Below the pieces are notes generated by a model. It was not told the DNA's origin, searched no databases, and saw only the letters and a list, made by a program, of their open reading frames with translations. A stretch of 64,000 nt of DNA from Sinorhizobium garamanticum. Its GTDB lineage: Bacteria; Pseudomonadota; Alphaproteobacteria; Rhizobiales; Rhizobiaceae. This document shows, piece by piece, positions 1-8,921 of this stretch. Within the stretch, counting starts at the first letter, position 1, and every line of letters starts with the position of its first letter. The position numbers and the translations under genes are program-made. The stretch spans positions 248,001 through 312,000 of the forward strand of contig NZ_CP120375.1 of the NCBI RefSeq assembly GCF_029892065.1, in the 5' to 3' direction.

Positions 1-417
1 GCAACTGGCGTCCACCGGATCGGTGTGCGCGATATGTTGCAGACCATTCGGCCCGCGTCACAGTGGGATGCTATGATGCCGGACGCGGCCAAAAAGCGCT
101 TCGGGCACCCTCGGACTGATGCACCGATGCCAGCACCGCATCCGGTCGAGCCATTAGGGAGAAGGGCAGCCCCCGAGGAAACACGGGACCCGGCCTTCGT
201 AAGCGATAGTACCTGCTGACCTGCTGACCAACGGGCCACCCGGACAAGCACCTGGACTTGAGAGCCGTCGACAAGTGCAAGAGCACATCACTACCGCTCC
301 GGAGTGCCGAAGCAAACATGCACCTTCTTCAATCAAGCTCCATCGGACGCAGGTGCCACAGCATGCGGCCTGTCGGCCCGCAGAGTGCTGGGAATTTGCT
401 GGAATTTTACCAAATGA
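1..417. other. No gene supported at left edge
   Basis: I see no convincing coding sequence here. In Ysc-type clusters the genes for YscG, YscI and YscJ usually follow the needle gene, but no reading frame on either strand resembles them. The short open frames in this stretch overlap each other and look like chance frames in GC-rich DNA. Confidence 0.5.
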
Positions 418-657
418 TCAGTTGATTTTCTGGCACACTCCCTTCAGGGCGTCGTAAATTACTTTGATCATGCCGGACTCCAAATTCAGGGCCAGGCTCC
501 ATTGCTCGGTGAGCGATTGGAACCTGACGAGATCGGACGCGTTGTTCGGGTCCATGGAAGCCATGAAGTTGTTAAGGTTTGTTTCTGCCGCAACAGTGGC
601 ACTGCCAAGGCTGTTGTCGATACCTCTAACGCTGATTGTAGGGCCAGTAATCTGCAT
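418..657 (-). CDS. sctF: Type III secretion needle subunit, SctF/YscF-like
   Basis: This 79-residue protein is probably the polymerising needle subunit of the type III injectisome. It has the family length, a helix-turn-helix pattern with a DPNNASDL turn in the middle, and a C-terminal segment (ESGMIKVIYDALKGV) that resembles the conserved ESGMLKTIKD region of YscF/EscF needles. I chose ATG at 657 because a GGAG sits six bases upstream; a TTG at 663 is possible but weaker. It is the last recognised gene of the block and follows sctD and an sctE-like gene, matching the D-E-F order of Ysc clusters. Residue similarity is judged by eye, so the call rests on both motif and position. Confidence 0.75.
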   Translation of the reverse strand: MQITGPTISVRGIDNSLGSATVAAETNLNNFMASMDPNNASDLVRFQSLTEQWSLALNLESGMIKVIYDALKGVCQKIN

Positions 658-699
658 GTTCAACTCCGTTTTCGCCGTATTCCTTTAATACTGCTGCAT

Positions 700-912
700 C
701 TATATCATGTTGAGAACCTCTGTCGCCGCATCTATCGCGTCGACAACAGCCGCCAAATTTGCAAATTCTTGCCTCGAAACACCAGCACTCATTTCACGCT
801 TCAACGATTGCCGGCAGCTATCAAGTTCCCTCTCTATGGCAGTTCTCCCTGCGCGGTCCAGATCGGTTAGCAGTTGCCTTCGCGGCTCAAAAACGGCCAT
901 GACTTCGTTCAC
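700..912 (-). CDS. Small T3SS protein, SctE/YscE-like needle co-chaperone candidate
   Basis: This roughly 70-residue protein, charged and probably all helical, lies exactly where yscE sits in Ysc clusters, between the inner-ring protein SctD and the needle. YscE is a small co-chaperone that, with YscG, keeps needle subunits monomeric in the cytoplasm. The start chosen is GTG at 912, which overlaps the sctD stop in a GTGA arrangement like most neighbours; an ATG at 936 would add eight residues. I see no diagnostic motif, so the function is inferred from size, helical character and gene order. No YscG-like partner is visible. Confidence 0.5.
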   Translation of the reverse strand: MNEVMAVFEPRRQLLTDLDRAGRTAIERELDSCRQSLKREMSAGVSRQEFANLAAVVDAIDAATEVLNMI

Positions 913-2285
913 CCTTTTTCCTCCTCCGCTATCCATCTCGGCTGGCTCGGATAAGGAACGTGCACCTCGTCCGCGCCCATACGTACAGAAATTCCGCCTC
1001 GATCGATGTTAACAATCTGCCCCAAGCTTTCGAGACTGTCGCCGAGCTTCAGGCGCGTTCGATTCTCAAGGATGATGAATGGCGTTCGGCCGAGGTGTAC
1101 ACCTCTCGGCGCCGGCAATATGACCGGCGTGAATTGCGTCTCAAGCGAGATGTAGGGCGCGAACTTCTTTTGGAAGCGCGAAGCGACGTTCTGCCACGCT
1201 TGAAAATCAGTTGGAGGCAGGGCCCCCGAAACGAGCACACCATCTGCCTTCGCCGAAACGCGAATGTGGCGACGCAGTTGGGCCGTCATCGCGGTCTCCA
1301 GAAAAACGCGAGCACGGTCGGGTGTCACGATCGCGTTTTCGACTTCGCGTAGCCTTGGAACATCCTGCTGCAGGCGATGAAGCGCCGCTTGGACCTTCGC
1401 ATCGCTTGGTCCATATCCCGTTATCGTGATCTCTCGGGCGCCGATCACCCGAACGTTGCCCTCAATTCCGAAGCCAGTCATGACCGTCGTTACGAGGTTG
1501 ATGAGCTGCGAATCGGTTATGGTGGTCGACGCTTTGGATGACACTTCCGCTTCAAGACCGGTATTGCTCGGGGCGGCTCTAAAGGCACCATCTTCTGCGG
1601 GTCGCAAATCTCCTTCGACCACCAGTTTATCATCAACGGCGCGTATGTTGACGTTGCGCGCGACATTTAATTCGCGGACGACATGCGCCGCTATCCTCAC
1701 TCGGTCAGCAGCGGGCGTGGCTTCCGAGAGGGAGGAGGGAACTGGCCCTATTGCCGCCCAAAACCAGACGAGCGGCGTGATCAGGAGAGCGCAAGCTACC
1801 GCGCTGAGCTGCAATCGCCGCGGTGTCGAGCCTACCACGAGCGGAATCTGTCGGCCGATCAAAGCTGACGCTAATTCGGAACGGCCCGAACCATGCGCGG
1901 AAGTGTCCGGCTCCCTGACTTCGGAATCGACGTCGGGAAAGCTGCTCCCGGCCGGACCAATCGTGAAAATCGTCCGCCCAACCTTTACCGGTGTCAGCCG
2001 ATCGAGAACCGTCCAGGTGCCCATTGGTAGATCTTTGCCGCCGACGCGGACTCCCGGTGCGAAAGCAATAATATTTATGCGGCCCGCCTCGACGGAAATG
2101 CGAAGATGTGTGGCAGCCAGTTCCGGGTCAGCGAAGGTGAGATCATCGGTGTCGCTGGCACCGATCAACCAGACTCCTTCCTCCAGCGAGGTCTCTGCAC
2201 CCCGCTTGGGACCGGACATCACACGTAGGGTCAGCTTGGCATCATCGCCAGCCAAAGTAACGTCTTCCATGGTCGTGTCCTTCAC
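909..2285 (-). CDS. sctD: Type III secretion inner-membrane ring protein SctD (YscD family)
   Basis: This protein of about 458 residues is predicted to form the outer part of the inner-membrane ring of the injectisome. The N-terminal ~115 residues look like the cytoplasmic FHA-like domain of YscD (an EGVWLIGASDTDDL strand pattern). A single transmembrane helix follows near residues 160-185 (leucine- and alanine-rich, ending in VWFWAAIGPV), then a periplasmic region with ring-building (BON-like) modules. The GTG start overlaps the sctV stop by four bases; an internal ATG five codons later is an alternative. Length and architecture fit the family. Confidence 0.85.
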   Translation of the reverse strand: MKDTTMEDVTLAGDDAKLTLRVMSGPKRGAETSLEEGVWLIGASDTDDLTFADPELAATHLRISVEAGRINIIAFAPGVRVGGKDLPMGTWTVLDRLTPVKVGRTIFTIGPAGSSFPDVDSEVREPDTSAHGSGRSELASALIGRQIPLVVGSTPRRLQLSAVACALLITPLVWFWAAIGPVPSSLSEATPAADRVRIAAHVVRELNVARNVNIRAVDDKLVVEGDLRPAEDGAFRAAPSNTGLEAEVSSKASTTITDSQLINLVTTVMTGFGIEGNVRVIGAREITITGYGPSDAKVQAALHRLQQDVPRLREVENAIVTPDRARVFLETAMTAQLRRHIRVSAKADGVLVSGALPPTDFQAWQNVASRFQKKFAPYISLETQFTPVILPAPRGVHLGRTPFIILENRTRLKLGDSLESLGQIVNIDRGGISVRMGADEVHVPYPSQPRWIAEEEKG

Positions 2286-4378
2286 GACAGCGATATCCTT
2301 GCCAACGGCAGTACGGAGATATCGGGGGTAAGCTCCTGATAGGAGAGCACAGGCAATCCGTAGAAATCGGCTTCAATGATCTTGCGCAAGTAACGGCGGA
2401 CATCGATGGAAGTCAGCAGCACGGGCTGGTGCGGCTGCTGGCCGACATTGCCTACCGCCTCCCGCATCTTATCTATGATTTGCCGTGTGGTGTCAGGGTC
2501 AAGGGCAAGATAGCTGCCAGCAGAAGTCTGCCGAATGGCATTACGCACTGTGTCTTCTATTTCCGGCGCAACAATGTAGGCTGGTATCAGGCGACTGCCG
2601 GAAGAATGCCGGAAACAGATTTGCCTTTTGAGTGCACAGCGCACATGTTCAGTAAGCAGAACGGTGTCTTTTTCCTTGTGTCCCCACTCGACCAGAGCGG
2701 TGAGGATGCTGCGCATGTTGCGCAGCGAGACCTCCTCGGAGACCAGTCGTTTCAAAATCTCAGAAACCGTCTGCAGAGGAAGGGCTCGCAGCACCTCGTT
2801 TACCAGTTCCGGGAAAGATCTTTCCACCTGATTCAGCAGAATTCTTGTTTCCTGGATTCCGATAAACTCATCTGCTTGCCGGCGCAGCACGTGGCCAAGG
2901 TGATAGCTGAGGATCTGAACCGGTTCCAAAAAAGGAATGCTGGCGGCTTGCAACGACTGGCGATGTGCGACGTCCACCCAGACGGTCTCAATCTGAGGCA
3001 GGAATGGCTTGTCGAGAACATACGGAATGCCCACGATGTCGAGATTCTCGGGGATATCGCGCGCCAGAAGGTGCTCCGCCCGAAATGATCCTTGACCACA
3101 TGGAATCTCATTTACCAAGAAGGTGTATGCGCCATCCTTGTTGCTGTCGTTGACACGCAGATTGATGGCTGGAAAGGGAACGCCGAGATCGAGAAGGAGC
3201 GCCTGCCGCACAGCGGCTAACTCCTTGATCAGCCAGTCTGGCCGAATGATGCCTTGAACGTCACGACTGATATCGACCATCAAAGGAACCGTGAGCATGA
3301 TGGCATCGCCGCCTTCGCCACTTTGTTCAATCGGCCCATCCGACGGTGTCGCGAGCGCCGTCATGCCGGCGACCGAGTAGGAACTCACGGGCGGGGCTGA
3401 AGGCGGTCGGCTGCGCTGCAATAGCCAGCCACCGCCTCCAACCAATACTGCAAACAGCACGAAAATCACCGAAGGAAAGCCCGGCACCAGAGCGAATAGA
3501 AGTAGGATGAAGGATCCTACGATCAGTGCACGTGGGTGGGCCGCGATCTCGTCTCCAATCTCACTGCCGAGATCTGTACCCTTATCATGGTCGCTTGTCC
3601 TCGTGACGATGAAGCCAGCCGTGATTGAGGTGAAGAGGGCCGGGATCTGACCGACGAGCCCGTCCCCGATAGTCAGGATGGCGTAAACCTCGAGGGCTTT
3701 GTGCAATCCCATGTCCTTTTGCAGGGTACCAATCGCGATGCCGCCGATGATGTTCAAGACGATGCTTATCAGGCCTGCGATTGCGTCACCTTTTATGAAC
3801 TTCATGGCACCGTCCATGGCGGCGTACAATTGGCTCTCGCGCTCAATGGCGCTGCGGCGGCGACGTGCTTCTTGGATGTCGATACCGCCCGCCCGCAGGT
3901 CGCCGTCGATGCTCATTTGCTTGCCGGGCATTGCATCCAGCGAGAAGCGTGCGGCGACTTCAGCCGCCCGCTCGGACCCTTTCGTGATGACCATGAACTG
4001 CACGATGGTGATAATTAGGAAAGTGACCGCGCCCACCACGAGATTCCCACCGACCACAAAAGTGCCGAAAGTCTTGATGATCTGGCCAGCGTCTGAGTGC
4101 AATAAGATCATGCGTGTTGCAGCGATGCCGAGCGACAACCGAAAGAGAGTGGTCAGCAAAAGCAGCGACGGGAAGGAGACGAACGCTAGGGGTGACTTGA
4201 TATAGAGCGCGACCATCAGCAGGAGCGCGGACATCCCAAGATTAACAGCCTGCAGCACATCCATTAGGACCAATGGCAGCGGAATAATCATCATAAAGAT
4301 GATCGCAATCAACGCCCCCGCCAGAATGACGTCGTTCCGACCAGTCGCAACCACCAGGACTCTGTCGAGAAAATTCAC
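2282..4378 (-). CDS. sctV: Type III secretion export gate protein SctV (FHIPEP family)
   Basis: About 698 residues, homologous to YscV/LcrD/FlhA, the nonameric export gate of the injectisome. The N-terminal half has about eight hydrophobic helices (DVILAGALIAIIFMMIIPLP is the first) and the conserved segment RLSLGIAATRMILLH. A cytoplasmic ring domain fills the C-terminal half. The open frame extends to 4480, but GTG at 4378 gives the usual family start (VNFLDRVLVV) and overlaps the stop of the yscY-like gene by four bases, so I chose it. It appears intact, unlike several genes upstream, and lies in the Ysc-typical order X-Y-V. Confidence 0.93.
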   Translation of the reverse strand: MNFLDRVLVVATGRNDVILAGALIAIIFMMIIPLPLVLMDVLQAVNLGMSALLLMVALYIKSPLAFVSFPSLLLLTTLFRLSLGIAATRMILLHSDAGQIIKTFGTFVVGGNLVVGAVTFLIITIVQFMVITKGSERAAEVAARFSLDAMPGKQMSIDGDLRAGGIDIQEARRRRSAIERESQLYAAMDGAMKFIKGDAIAGLISIVLNIIGGIAIGTLQKDMGLHKALEVYAILTIGDGLVGQIPALFTSITAGFIVTRTSDHDKGTDLGSEIGDEIAAHPRALIVGSFILLLFALVPGFPSVIFVLFAVLVGGGGWLLQRSRPPSAPPVSSYSVAGMTALATPSDGPIEQSGEGGDAIMLTVPLMVDISRDVQGIIRPDWLIKELAAVRQALLLDLGVPFPAINLRVNDSNKDGAYTFLVNEIPCGQGSFRAEHLLARDIPENLDIVGIPYVLDKPFLPQIETVWVDVAHRQSLQAASIPFLEPVQILSYHLGHVLRRQADEFIGIQETRILLNQVERSFPELVNEVLRALPLQTVSEILKRLVSEEVSLRNMRSILTALVEWGHKEKDTVLLTEHVRCALKRQICFRHSSGSRLIPAYIVAPEIEDTVRNAIRQTSAGSYLALDPDTTRQIIDKMREAVGNVGQQPHQPVLLTSIDVRRYLRKIIEADFYGLPVLSYQELTPDISVLPLARISLS

Positions 4379-4752
4379 ACTGCCCTCTCCCGCGCCGCAC
4401 TCGGCACGGCTGCCTGTGTCAGCAGTATCGCGACCATTCGCTGACAGGCCCTCGCCTCGGACTTGAGACCGAGTTTCCAACAGGCCTTGGCCCGCACCCG
4501 CAACATCCGGAACCTGTCCTCATTATCCAGCGCGTGCACAAGCAGCCGGCCCGCCTCGGCAGCGGCCTCCGCGCAGTTGCCCGCTCGCAGCAATGCCAGA
4601 CAGCGTGCATGTCGTGCCCAGCCTGATCCGGAGTCGAGATGGTCAAGCGCGAGCAGAAGCTTGGCCGCGCTGTCAGGACCACATTTAATGTAGAGATACG
4701 CAAGTACCGATAGCGCATCGCGCTTGTCGGGACTGATGAGCGGTTCGGTCAT
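4375..4752 (-). CDS. YscY-like TPR chaperone of the T3SS
   Basis: This 125-residue, alanine- and leucine-rich helical protein has a tetratricopeptide-like pattern (for example ARCLALLRAGNCAEAAAEAG). In Ysc systems YscY is a small TPR chaperone that binds YscX and contacts the export gate SctV. Here it lies directly between an yscX-like gene and sctV, the same order as in Yersinia, and its stop overlaps the sctV GTG. Identification rests on the repeat pattern, size and gene order; a generic class II chaperone is the alternative. Confidence 0.65.
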   Translation of the reverse strand: MTEPLISPDKRDALSVLAYLYIKCGPDSAAKLLLALDHLDSGSGWARHARCLALLRAGNCAEAAAEAGRLLVHALDNEDRFRMLRVRAKACWKLGLKSEARACQRMVAILLTQAAVPSAARERAV

Positions 4753-4756
4753 TAGA

Positions 4757-5188
4757 TTATCCTCGCATCAGAGCGCGGCGGGCATTGTCGAAAAGAAACC
4801 GGTTGCAGCGCGCCTGATCGAGCACAGACAGCGCGTCGCGGAGCAAGGCGTGATCTGAGTCGGTCGCTTGCGCAACGAGATCGGCCAGCGATGCATGTGC
4901 CGCCTCGACCGTCGCGGCGTATGTCGGCGCTTCCAGGATTCCAGGATTTGCGATCGGGGGAGCGAAGGCGGCCATCATCAGGTCGTCGACGGTGGGGGCA
5001 TCATATAGCAGATCGAATTGCAAAGCGGGCCTGGTGTCGACAATCGACACCCGAATAGCGCCGAGCAGCGGCACCCCAGATTCGGCGCGGATCAGGCCAT
5101 CAACGTCGGAGCCTGTCCGCCGCAGTTCCGCCGATCCCGAGGCGATTGGAGCAGAATAATTCAAGCTGTCAGAATCTATAGTAATCAT
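4757..5188 (-). CDS. YscX-like T3SS protein
   Basis: A 143-residue protein whose C-terminal third (LLRDALSVLDQARCNRFLFD) resembles the conserved helical tail of YscX. YscX is an early substrate that forms a pair with YscY and is needed for needle assembly in Ysc-type systems. The N-terminal part is variable, as expected for a secreted protein. The start ATG at 5188 overlaps the stop of the reconstructed sycN-like gene in an ATGA arrangement, indicating translational coupling. YscX and YscY are, as far as I know, characteristic of Ysc-type and not Rhc-type systems, so this gene is informative about the origin of the locus. Confidence 0.65.
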   Translation of the reverse strand: MITIDSDSLNYSAPIASGSAELRRTGSDVDGLIRAESGVPLLGAIRVSIVDTRPALQFDLLYDAPTVDDLMMAAFAPPIANPGILEAPTYAATVEAAHASLADLVAQATDSDHALLRDALSVLDQARCNRFLFDNARRALMRG

Positions 5189-5531
5189 AGTCCCTGCTGC
5201 GGCATCAATTCATCGACCAGGCGTACGAGGAGCTGCGCCGCGGTTTCCAACGCTGGCAATCGACGAGGTCATCAGCCCTGCTAATGAGCAGGACGAGCAG
5301 CGTCTCGCCAAAAACAGCCACGTTCACCACGTGCTGCAGCATGCGATTCGGATTAATCGCCCTGAGAGCTGCCGCAGCAAGACTTTGCAGCGAAGCGGCA
5401 TGGCGCGTTGAGCACATTAGGTTAGAGCCATCGCGACTTTGCGTGAGATAGCCCGAGTATTCAACACGCAACGTTAATGGGGGCAGTTGCTGTGGAAATC
5501 CCATCGCCGAGCAAAAAGCTTGAACCCTCAT
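5185..5531 (-). pseudogene. SycN-like T3SS chaperone, frameshifted
   Basis: The gene lies between sctW and yscX, where SycN is found in Ysc clusters; SycN is one half of the chaperone of the YopN plug. The first ~88 residues (FCSAMGFPQQLPPLTLRVEY through LLVLLISRADD) read well as a class I chaperone. The same frame then runs into an implausible basic tail. A different frame continues as RRLPALETAAQLLVRLVDEL and ends at a stop that overlaps the yscX start. The overlap strongly suggests that the second frame is the ancestral C-terminus, so there is a frameshift near 5260-5285. Either the gene is inactivated or the base call is wrong. Confidence 0.6.
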
Positions 5532-6115
5532 GCACTCTCTTCCTGTTCAATGCGAATGGCCATCGCTTCCTCTATCGCCCGCAGCGTCGTTTTTCGCGCC
5601 TCTACGTCGCGATAGACCCCGACCGGAATCATCGCGAGAACATCTCGAGATTCGCGCAGTACGGCGATGTGCAAATCCGGTTGAAGGGGAGGGATTCCAA
5701 ATCGATCCGGAATCAGAATAATTTTCGACGGAGCGCGAACGGTATCGTCCACGAGCGGTAACAGCTGCTGCATCACGCCACTAGCGGTGATGTCGATGAC
5801 GTTTAGTCGCCGCATTCGTTCGACCATCTTTTCGCATTGCTCGTACACTGTATCCAGCACTCGCAGCGCCGATTGTCCGCCGAGGATCTCACGTAGTCGA
5901 GCAGGCTCGACCGACGGACCAGCCGAAGCGATGTCCTCGCCGAGCGCACGCGTAAGAAAGGCGATATGACGGGCAAAGTCCTCGACTTCAAACTTATTGA
6001 GAATCCCCCTATAAAGCTGGAGCGGTCCCGGATCGGTCGAGACCGTGGTCCGATAGAAATCACGCAGCTCTGCAGCGAGCCTTTGATCATCCGCCGGTTC
6101 TTCAGACGCTAGCAT
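5528..6115 (-). CDS. sctW: T3SS gatekeeper SctW (YopN-TyeA fusion), N-terminus missing
   Basis: These 195 residues cover the C-terminal part of the HrpJ/YopN domain (LRDFYRTTVSTDPGPLQLYR, then a run around LLNKFEVEDFARH and PSVEPARLREIL) fused to a TyeA-like tail ending in EEAMAIRIEQEE. Intact gatekeepers have 290-390 residues with an N-terminal secretion signal and chaperone-binding region. Here in-frame sequence upstream of the ATG reaches a TGA at 6182-6184 and no upstream frame supplies the missing part. Its stop overlaps the sycN start (ATGA). The family plugs the export gate and orders translocator before effector secretion, so loss of the N-terminus would be expected to disturb that control. 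Confidence 0.7.
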   Translation of the reverse strand: MLASEEPADDQRLAAELRDFYRTTVSTDPGPLQLYRGILNKFEVEDFARHIAFLTRALGEDIASAGPSVEPARLREILGGQSALRVLDTVYEQCEKMVERMRRLNVIDITASGVMQQLLPLVDDTVRAPSKIILIPDRFGIPPLQPDLHIAVLRESRDVLAMIPVGVYRDVEARKTTLRAIEEAMAIRIEQEESA

Positions 6116-6702
6116 GGAAGTCCTACGGCCGGCACGGACACCGACCCCCTGCTTGGCGATGAGTTCGTCCGTAAAACAGTTTCACCGCGCCATGAGGCCA
6201 CGGGCACCGGGACGGGCTGGATCGCTACCCAATCACAGCAAAGACGCAAAGAGACCGTCTCGAATACTGTGCCATCAGACATTACCTCGGCCCCTCGGTC
6301 TGATGCCGGATCGCTTGAGCGCTCCCCAACCGCTACCCTCCTGCATCCCAGCGCGGTGTACTGCGGACTTACGAGGTATGTGCGTCCTCGCGGGCCGACT
6401 TGCCATTGCGTGTCTGGGTCCAAAACCGGGTAGATCCACATTATTTCACGATCTAAGGTTCAGTGCTTGCTTCAGCGAAGGCAGATCCGGGCGGCGCAGC
6501 ACTGAGCGGTCCCCGGTGGGCTGCGTTTCATTCGCTTTCCGACGCACCGAACGGATATCAACCCATGGATAGGAATTATAGTTTCGCTGCGCGCAAAACA
6601 AATATTAAACCATTACGAGTACATATAAAATGGATATGGGGCCACGAGGAATCGGCGCGCTTGGAACTCACGCCACCTTCGGCAGTTGAACCGTGCTTAA
6701 CG
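6116..6702. other. Gap between sctU and truncated sctW
   Basis: No gene is supported. Immediately upstream of sctW the minus-strand frame (FTDELIAKQGVGVRAG) reads like protein and is in frame with sctW, but it is closed by a TGA. The rest of the gap has no recognisable frame. It is slightly more AT-rich near 6590-6640 than its surroundings, so it may hold a promoter for the sctW block, but I cannot name one. Confidence 0.45.
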
Positions 6703-7758
6703 CTAGCGATCACCGGCCTCGGTCGCCAGCTTACGAAGCGCTCGCAGAACCTCCGCGAGGGATTCGAGTAGATGTGACGGAATATACTCGTCAACTAGGC
6801 AATCCTTCAACAGCGCGCGCGCCAGTGGGATGTTTCGTACCACCGGCACAGCGTTAGCCACCGCGGCGTCAATCATTTCCTGCGCTAAAAGATCGGTACC
6901 GATCGCACTGACCAGAGGCAAGGGAGTGTGCTGCCGATCGAAGTAAATCGCCACGGCAACATGCGTCGGGTTGGTGATCAAGACGGTTGCGTTGCGCGAC
7001 CGGTTGATCATCCCCTTGGCGAGCAACTCCATATGGAGTCTCCTGCGTGTTGCTATGACCAAGGGGGCACCCTCGCTTTGCTTGTGTTCTCGCTTCAACT
7101 CATCTTTAGACATCATGTTTTTCTTCGTGAATTGCCAACGCCGGAATGCGAAGTCCGCTATTGCCACCGTCACAAAACTCAGTGCCGTATAGATGGCGAC
7201 ACCGAGCAGCAAGTTACCTGTTAACGCCCTCAGGCAGGGGACCCCGCAACTCGGTGTCCAGACGAGCGCGTGCATACCTTCGCGCAACACGAACAGCAGA
7301 ACCGAGCCGACAAGCAGAATCTTTCCGATCGACTGGCCCAAATCGATGAAATTCCCCACGGAAACGATTCTCTTGGCGTTCTCACTGGGACTGAGCTTCT
7401 TTAGCGTCGGCGCGACCGCCTCGGGCGTGAACATCGGGCCATTCTGTATCACGTTGGCGCCTATGCCGATCACCAGAACGATGCCAATGAAGGGTGCGAG
7501 CATACGTTGCAATTCGGCAACATAGGATTGCAGGAGCTTTTCAGTTACGCTCAGGAGGTCACCTTCGAGAAGCGGGATAGGCAACAGGATAATTGCCTCG
7601 AGGCGGTTTATCATGCCAGGCAGGGAGGCAAAGAACAGAGCGAAGAATCCGATGATCAGTGCCGCGGATACGACTTCACTGCTCCGTGCGACCTGCCCCT
7701 TCCTGCGCAGGTCGCGCAGCCTTTTGGGAGTAGGCTTTTCGGTCTTTTCTCCGCTCAT
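6703..7758 (-). CDS. sctU: Type III secretion switch protein SctU (YscU/FlhB family)
   Basis: A 351-residue export apparatus protein. The N-terminus (EKTEKPTPKRLRDLRRKGQV) is the family signature and is followed by four hydrophobic helices. The cytoplasmic domain carries the autocleavage motif NPTH (N263-P264 counted from the chosen start) within ITNPTHVAVAIYF. Self-cleavage there switches the substrate specificity from needle to translocators. I started it at ATG 7758, which overlaps the sctT stop (ATGA), rather than at the GTG three codons earlier. It appears complete. Confidence 0.93.
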   Translation of the reverse strand: MSGEKTEKPTPKRLRDLRRKGQVARSSEVVSAALIIGFFALFFASLPGMINRLEAIILLPIPLLEGDLLSVTEKLLQSYVAELQRMLAPFIGIVLVIGIGANVIQNGPMFTPEAVAPTLKKLSPSENAKRIVSVGNFIDLGQSIGKILLVGSVLLFVLREGMHALVWTPSCGVPCLRALTGNLLLGVAIYTALSFVTVAIADFAFRRWQFTKKNMMSKDELKREHKQSEGAPLVIATRRRLHMELLAKGMINRSRNATVLITNPTHVAVAIYFDRQHTPLPLVSAIGTDLLAQEMIDAAVANAVPVVRNIPLARALLKDCLVDEYIPSHLLESLAEVLRALRKLATEAGDR

Positions 7759-8552
7759 CGCGACCACTGGGATATGAGATTGAGCATCATGACCTGTGAC
7801 GGCACGTATTGGTCGGCCTTGGTCAGGGCGATCGAGATCGAAAGAATTAAGAGCAGGAGGGCCAGCGCACTTTTAACAGGCATGGCGATAAAGAAGACCT
7901 GCAGTTGTGGTGCGAAGCGGCTTATCAGTGCCAGACCCATCTCGCCGAGAAACATAGTAACGATGGCTGGACCGGCGAGGACTAAAGCCATTAGCATGAC
8001 AACATCCGCGAGATGCAGAACCCCCGTAACGAATGCCAGGCCAAATGCAGGTTGCAAGCTCCACAGAGGCCAGACGTCATGGGAACGATAGAGCACTTCG
8101 ATCAATGCGGAGAAGCCACCAGTTGCAAACAGCCCCGTGACGAAGAGCTGAGCGAGCAGCGTTCCAAGTGGCGAGACCTGATTGCCGCTCATAGGATTCA
8201 AGTGGCTTGCCATCGCGGCGCCCCTCTGGTTGTCAATGAAGGTGCCCGCTGCCTCGACACCCCAGATGGTGGCGGCAATTGGCATGCCGAGGATGAACCC
8301 GAGCAACAGCTCCTTCAGCCCTAGGCCCAGGATCAGCTTCAGATCCCAGATATTGAGGTTCGCGGGCCTGGTTGCCCAAGCATGCGCCATCACCGGTAGG
8401 CTCAGTGCCATGATCACACCGTTCCGCGCAAGTCCGGTGACGGTGCCGCGCCTCAGAAATGGTAAAATCAGCAACAACCCCGTCGTACGCGTCGTCGCGA
8501 GCGCAAAAACGATAAGGGCAGTATGCAAGAGAGGCGGATCAAATAGCGACAT
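7755..8552 (-). CDS. sctT: Type III secretion export apparatus protein SctT
   Basis: A 265-residue, very hydrophobic protein with about six to seven membrane helices, homologous to YscT/FliR. With SctR and SctS it forms the helical export channel. Recognisable segments include LGLKELLLGFILGMPIAATIW and IDNQRGAAMASHLNPMSGNQ, which contains the conserved family core around NQRG. It lies between sctS (102 bp gap) and sctU (four-base overlap), the order conserved in virtually all type III systems. It appears intact. Confidence 0.92.
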   Translation of the reverse strand: MSLFDPPLLHTALIVFALATTRTTGLLLILPFLRRGTVTGLARNGVIMALSLPVMAHAWATRPANLNIWDLKLILGLGLKELLLGFILGMPIAATIWGVEAAGTFIDNQRGAAMASHLNPMSGNQVSPLGTLLAQLFVTGLFATGGFSALIEVLYRSHDVWPLWSLQPAFGLAFVTGVLHLADVVMLMALVLAGPAIVTMFLGEMGLALISRFAPQLQVFFIAMPVKSALALLLLILSISIALTKADQYVPSQVMMLNLISQWSR

Positions 8553-8654
8553 AGGGCGGAACAGATAAGTTCATCGAGTGCACTTCGCTGAGATCGCCCG
8601 CGCAGTTGCCGCACGAGATATCAGACCGATCAAGCATCTTCTCGCACCTTTCAC

Positions 8655-8921
8655 TCACATCACTCCGATCTTGTCGAAGATGTTTAACGTATACTGATAC
8701 AGCTCCCCACTGAACCAGCTCCCAGTCGCCAGCAACGTCAGGCTCACGCATAACAGTTTCACCGCGAACGGAAGGGTCTGCTCATGAACTTGGGTTAGGG
8801 CCTGCACCACGCTGACGACCAGCCCAACCGCCGTAGCAACGAGGATCGTGGGCATCGACAGAACCAGAGCAAGTTTCAGCGCGTCCACGGCGATGTTGGC
8901 GAGAGTGTCGGTGCTAATCAC
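8655..8921 (-). CDS. sctS: Type III secretion export apparatus protein SctS
   Basis: An 88-residue protein with two membrane helices, homologous to YscS/FliQ. The segment SMPTILVATAVGLVVSVVQA followed by LTQVHEQTLPFAVKL is characteristic. The longer open frame adds an improbable N-terminus, so I chose the GTG at 8921, which overlaps the sctR stop (GTGA) and gives the normal family length. Part of the conserved R-S-T-U block. Confidence 0.92.
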   Translation of the reverse strand: MISTDTLANIAVDALKLALVLSMPTILVATAVGLVVSVVQALTQVHEQTLPFAVKLLCVSLTLLATGSWFSGELYQYTLNIFDKIGVM

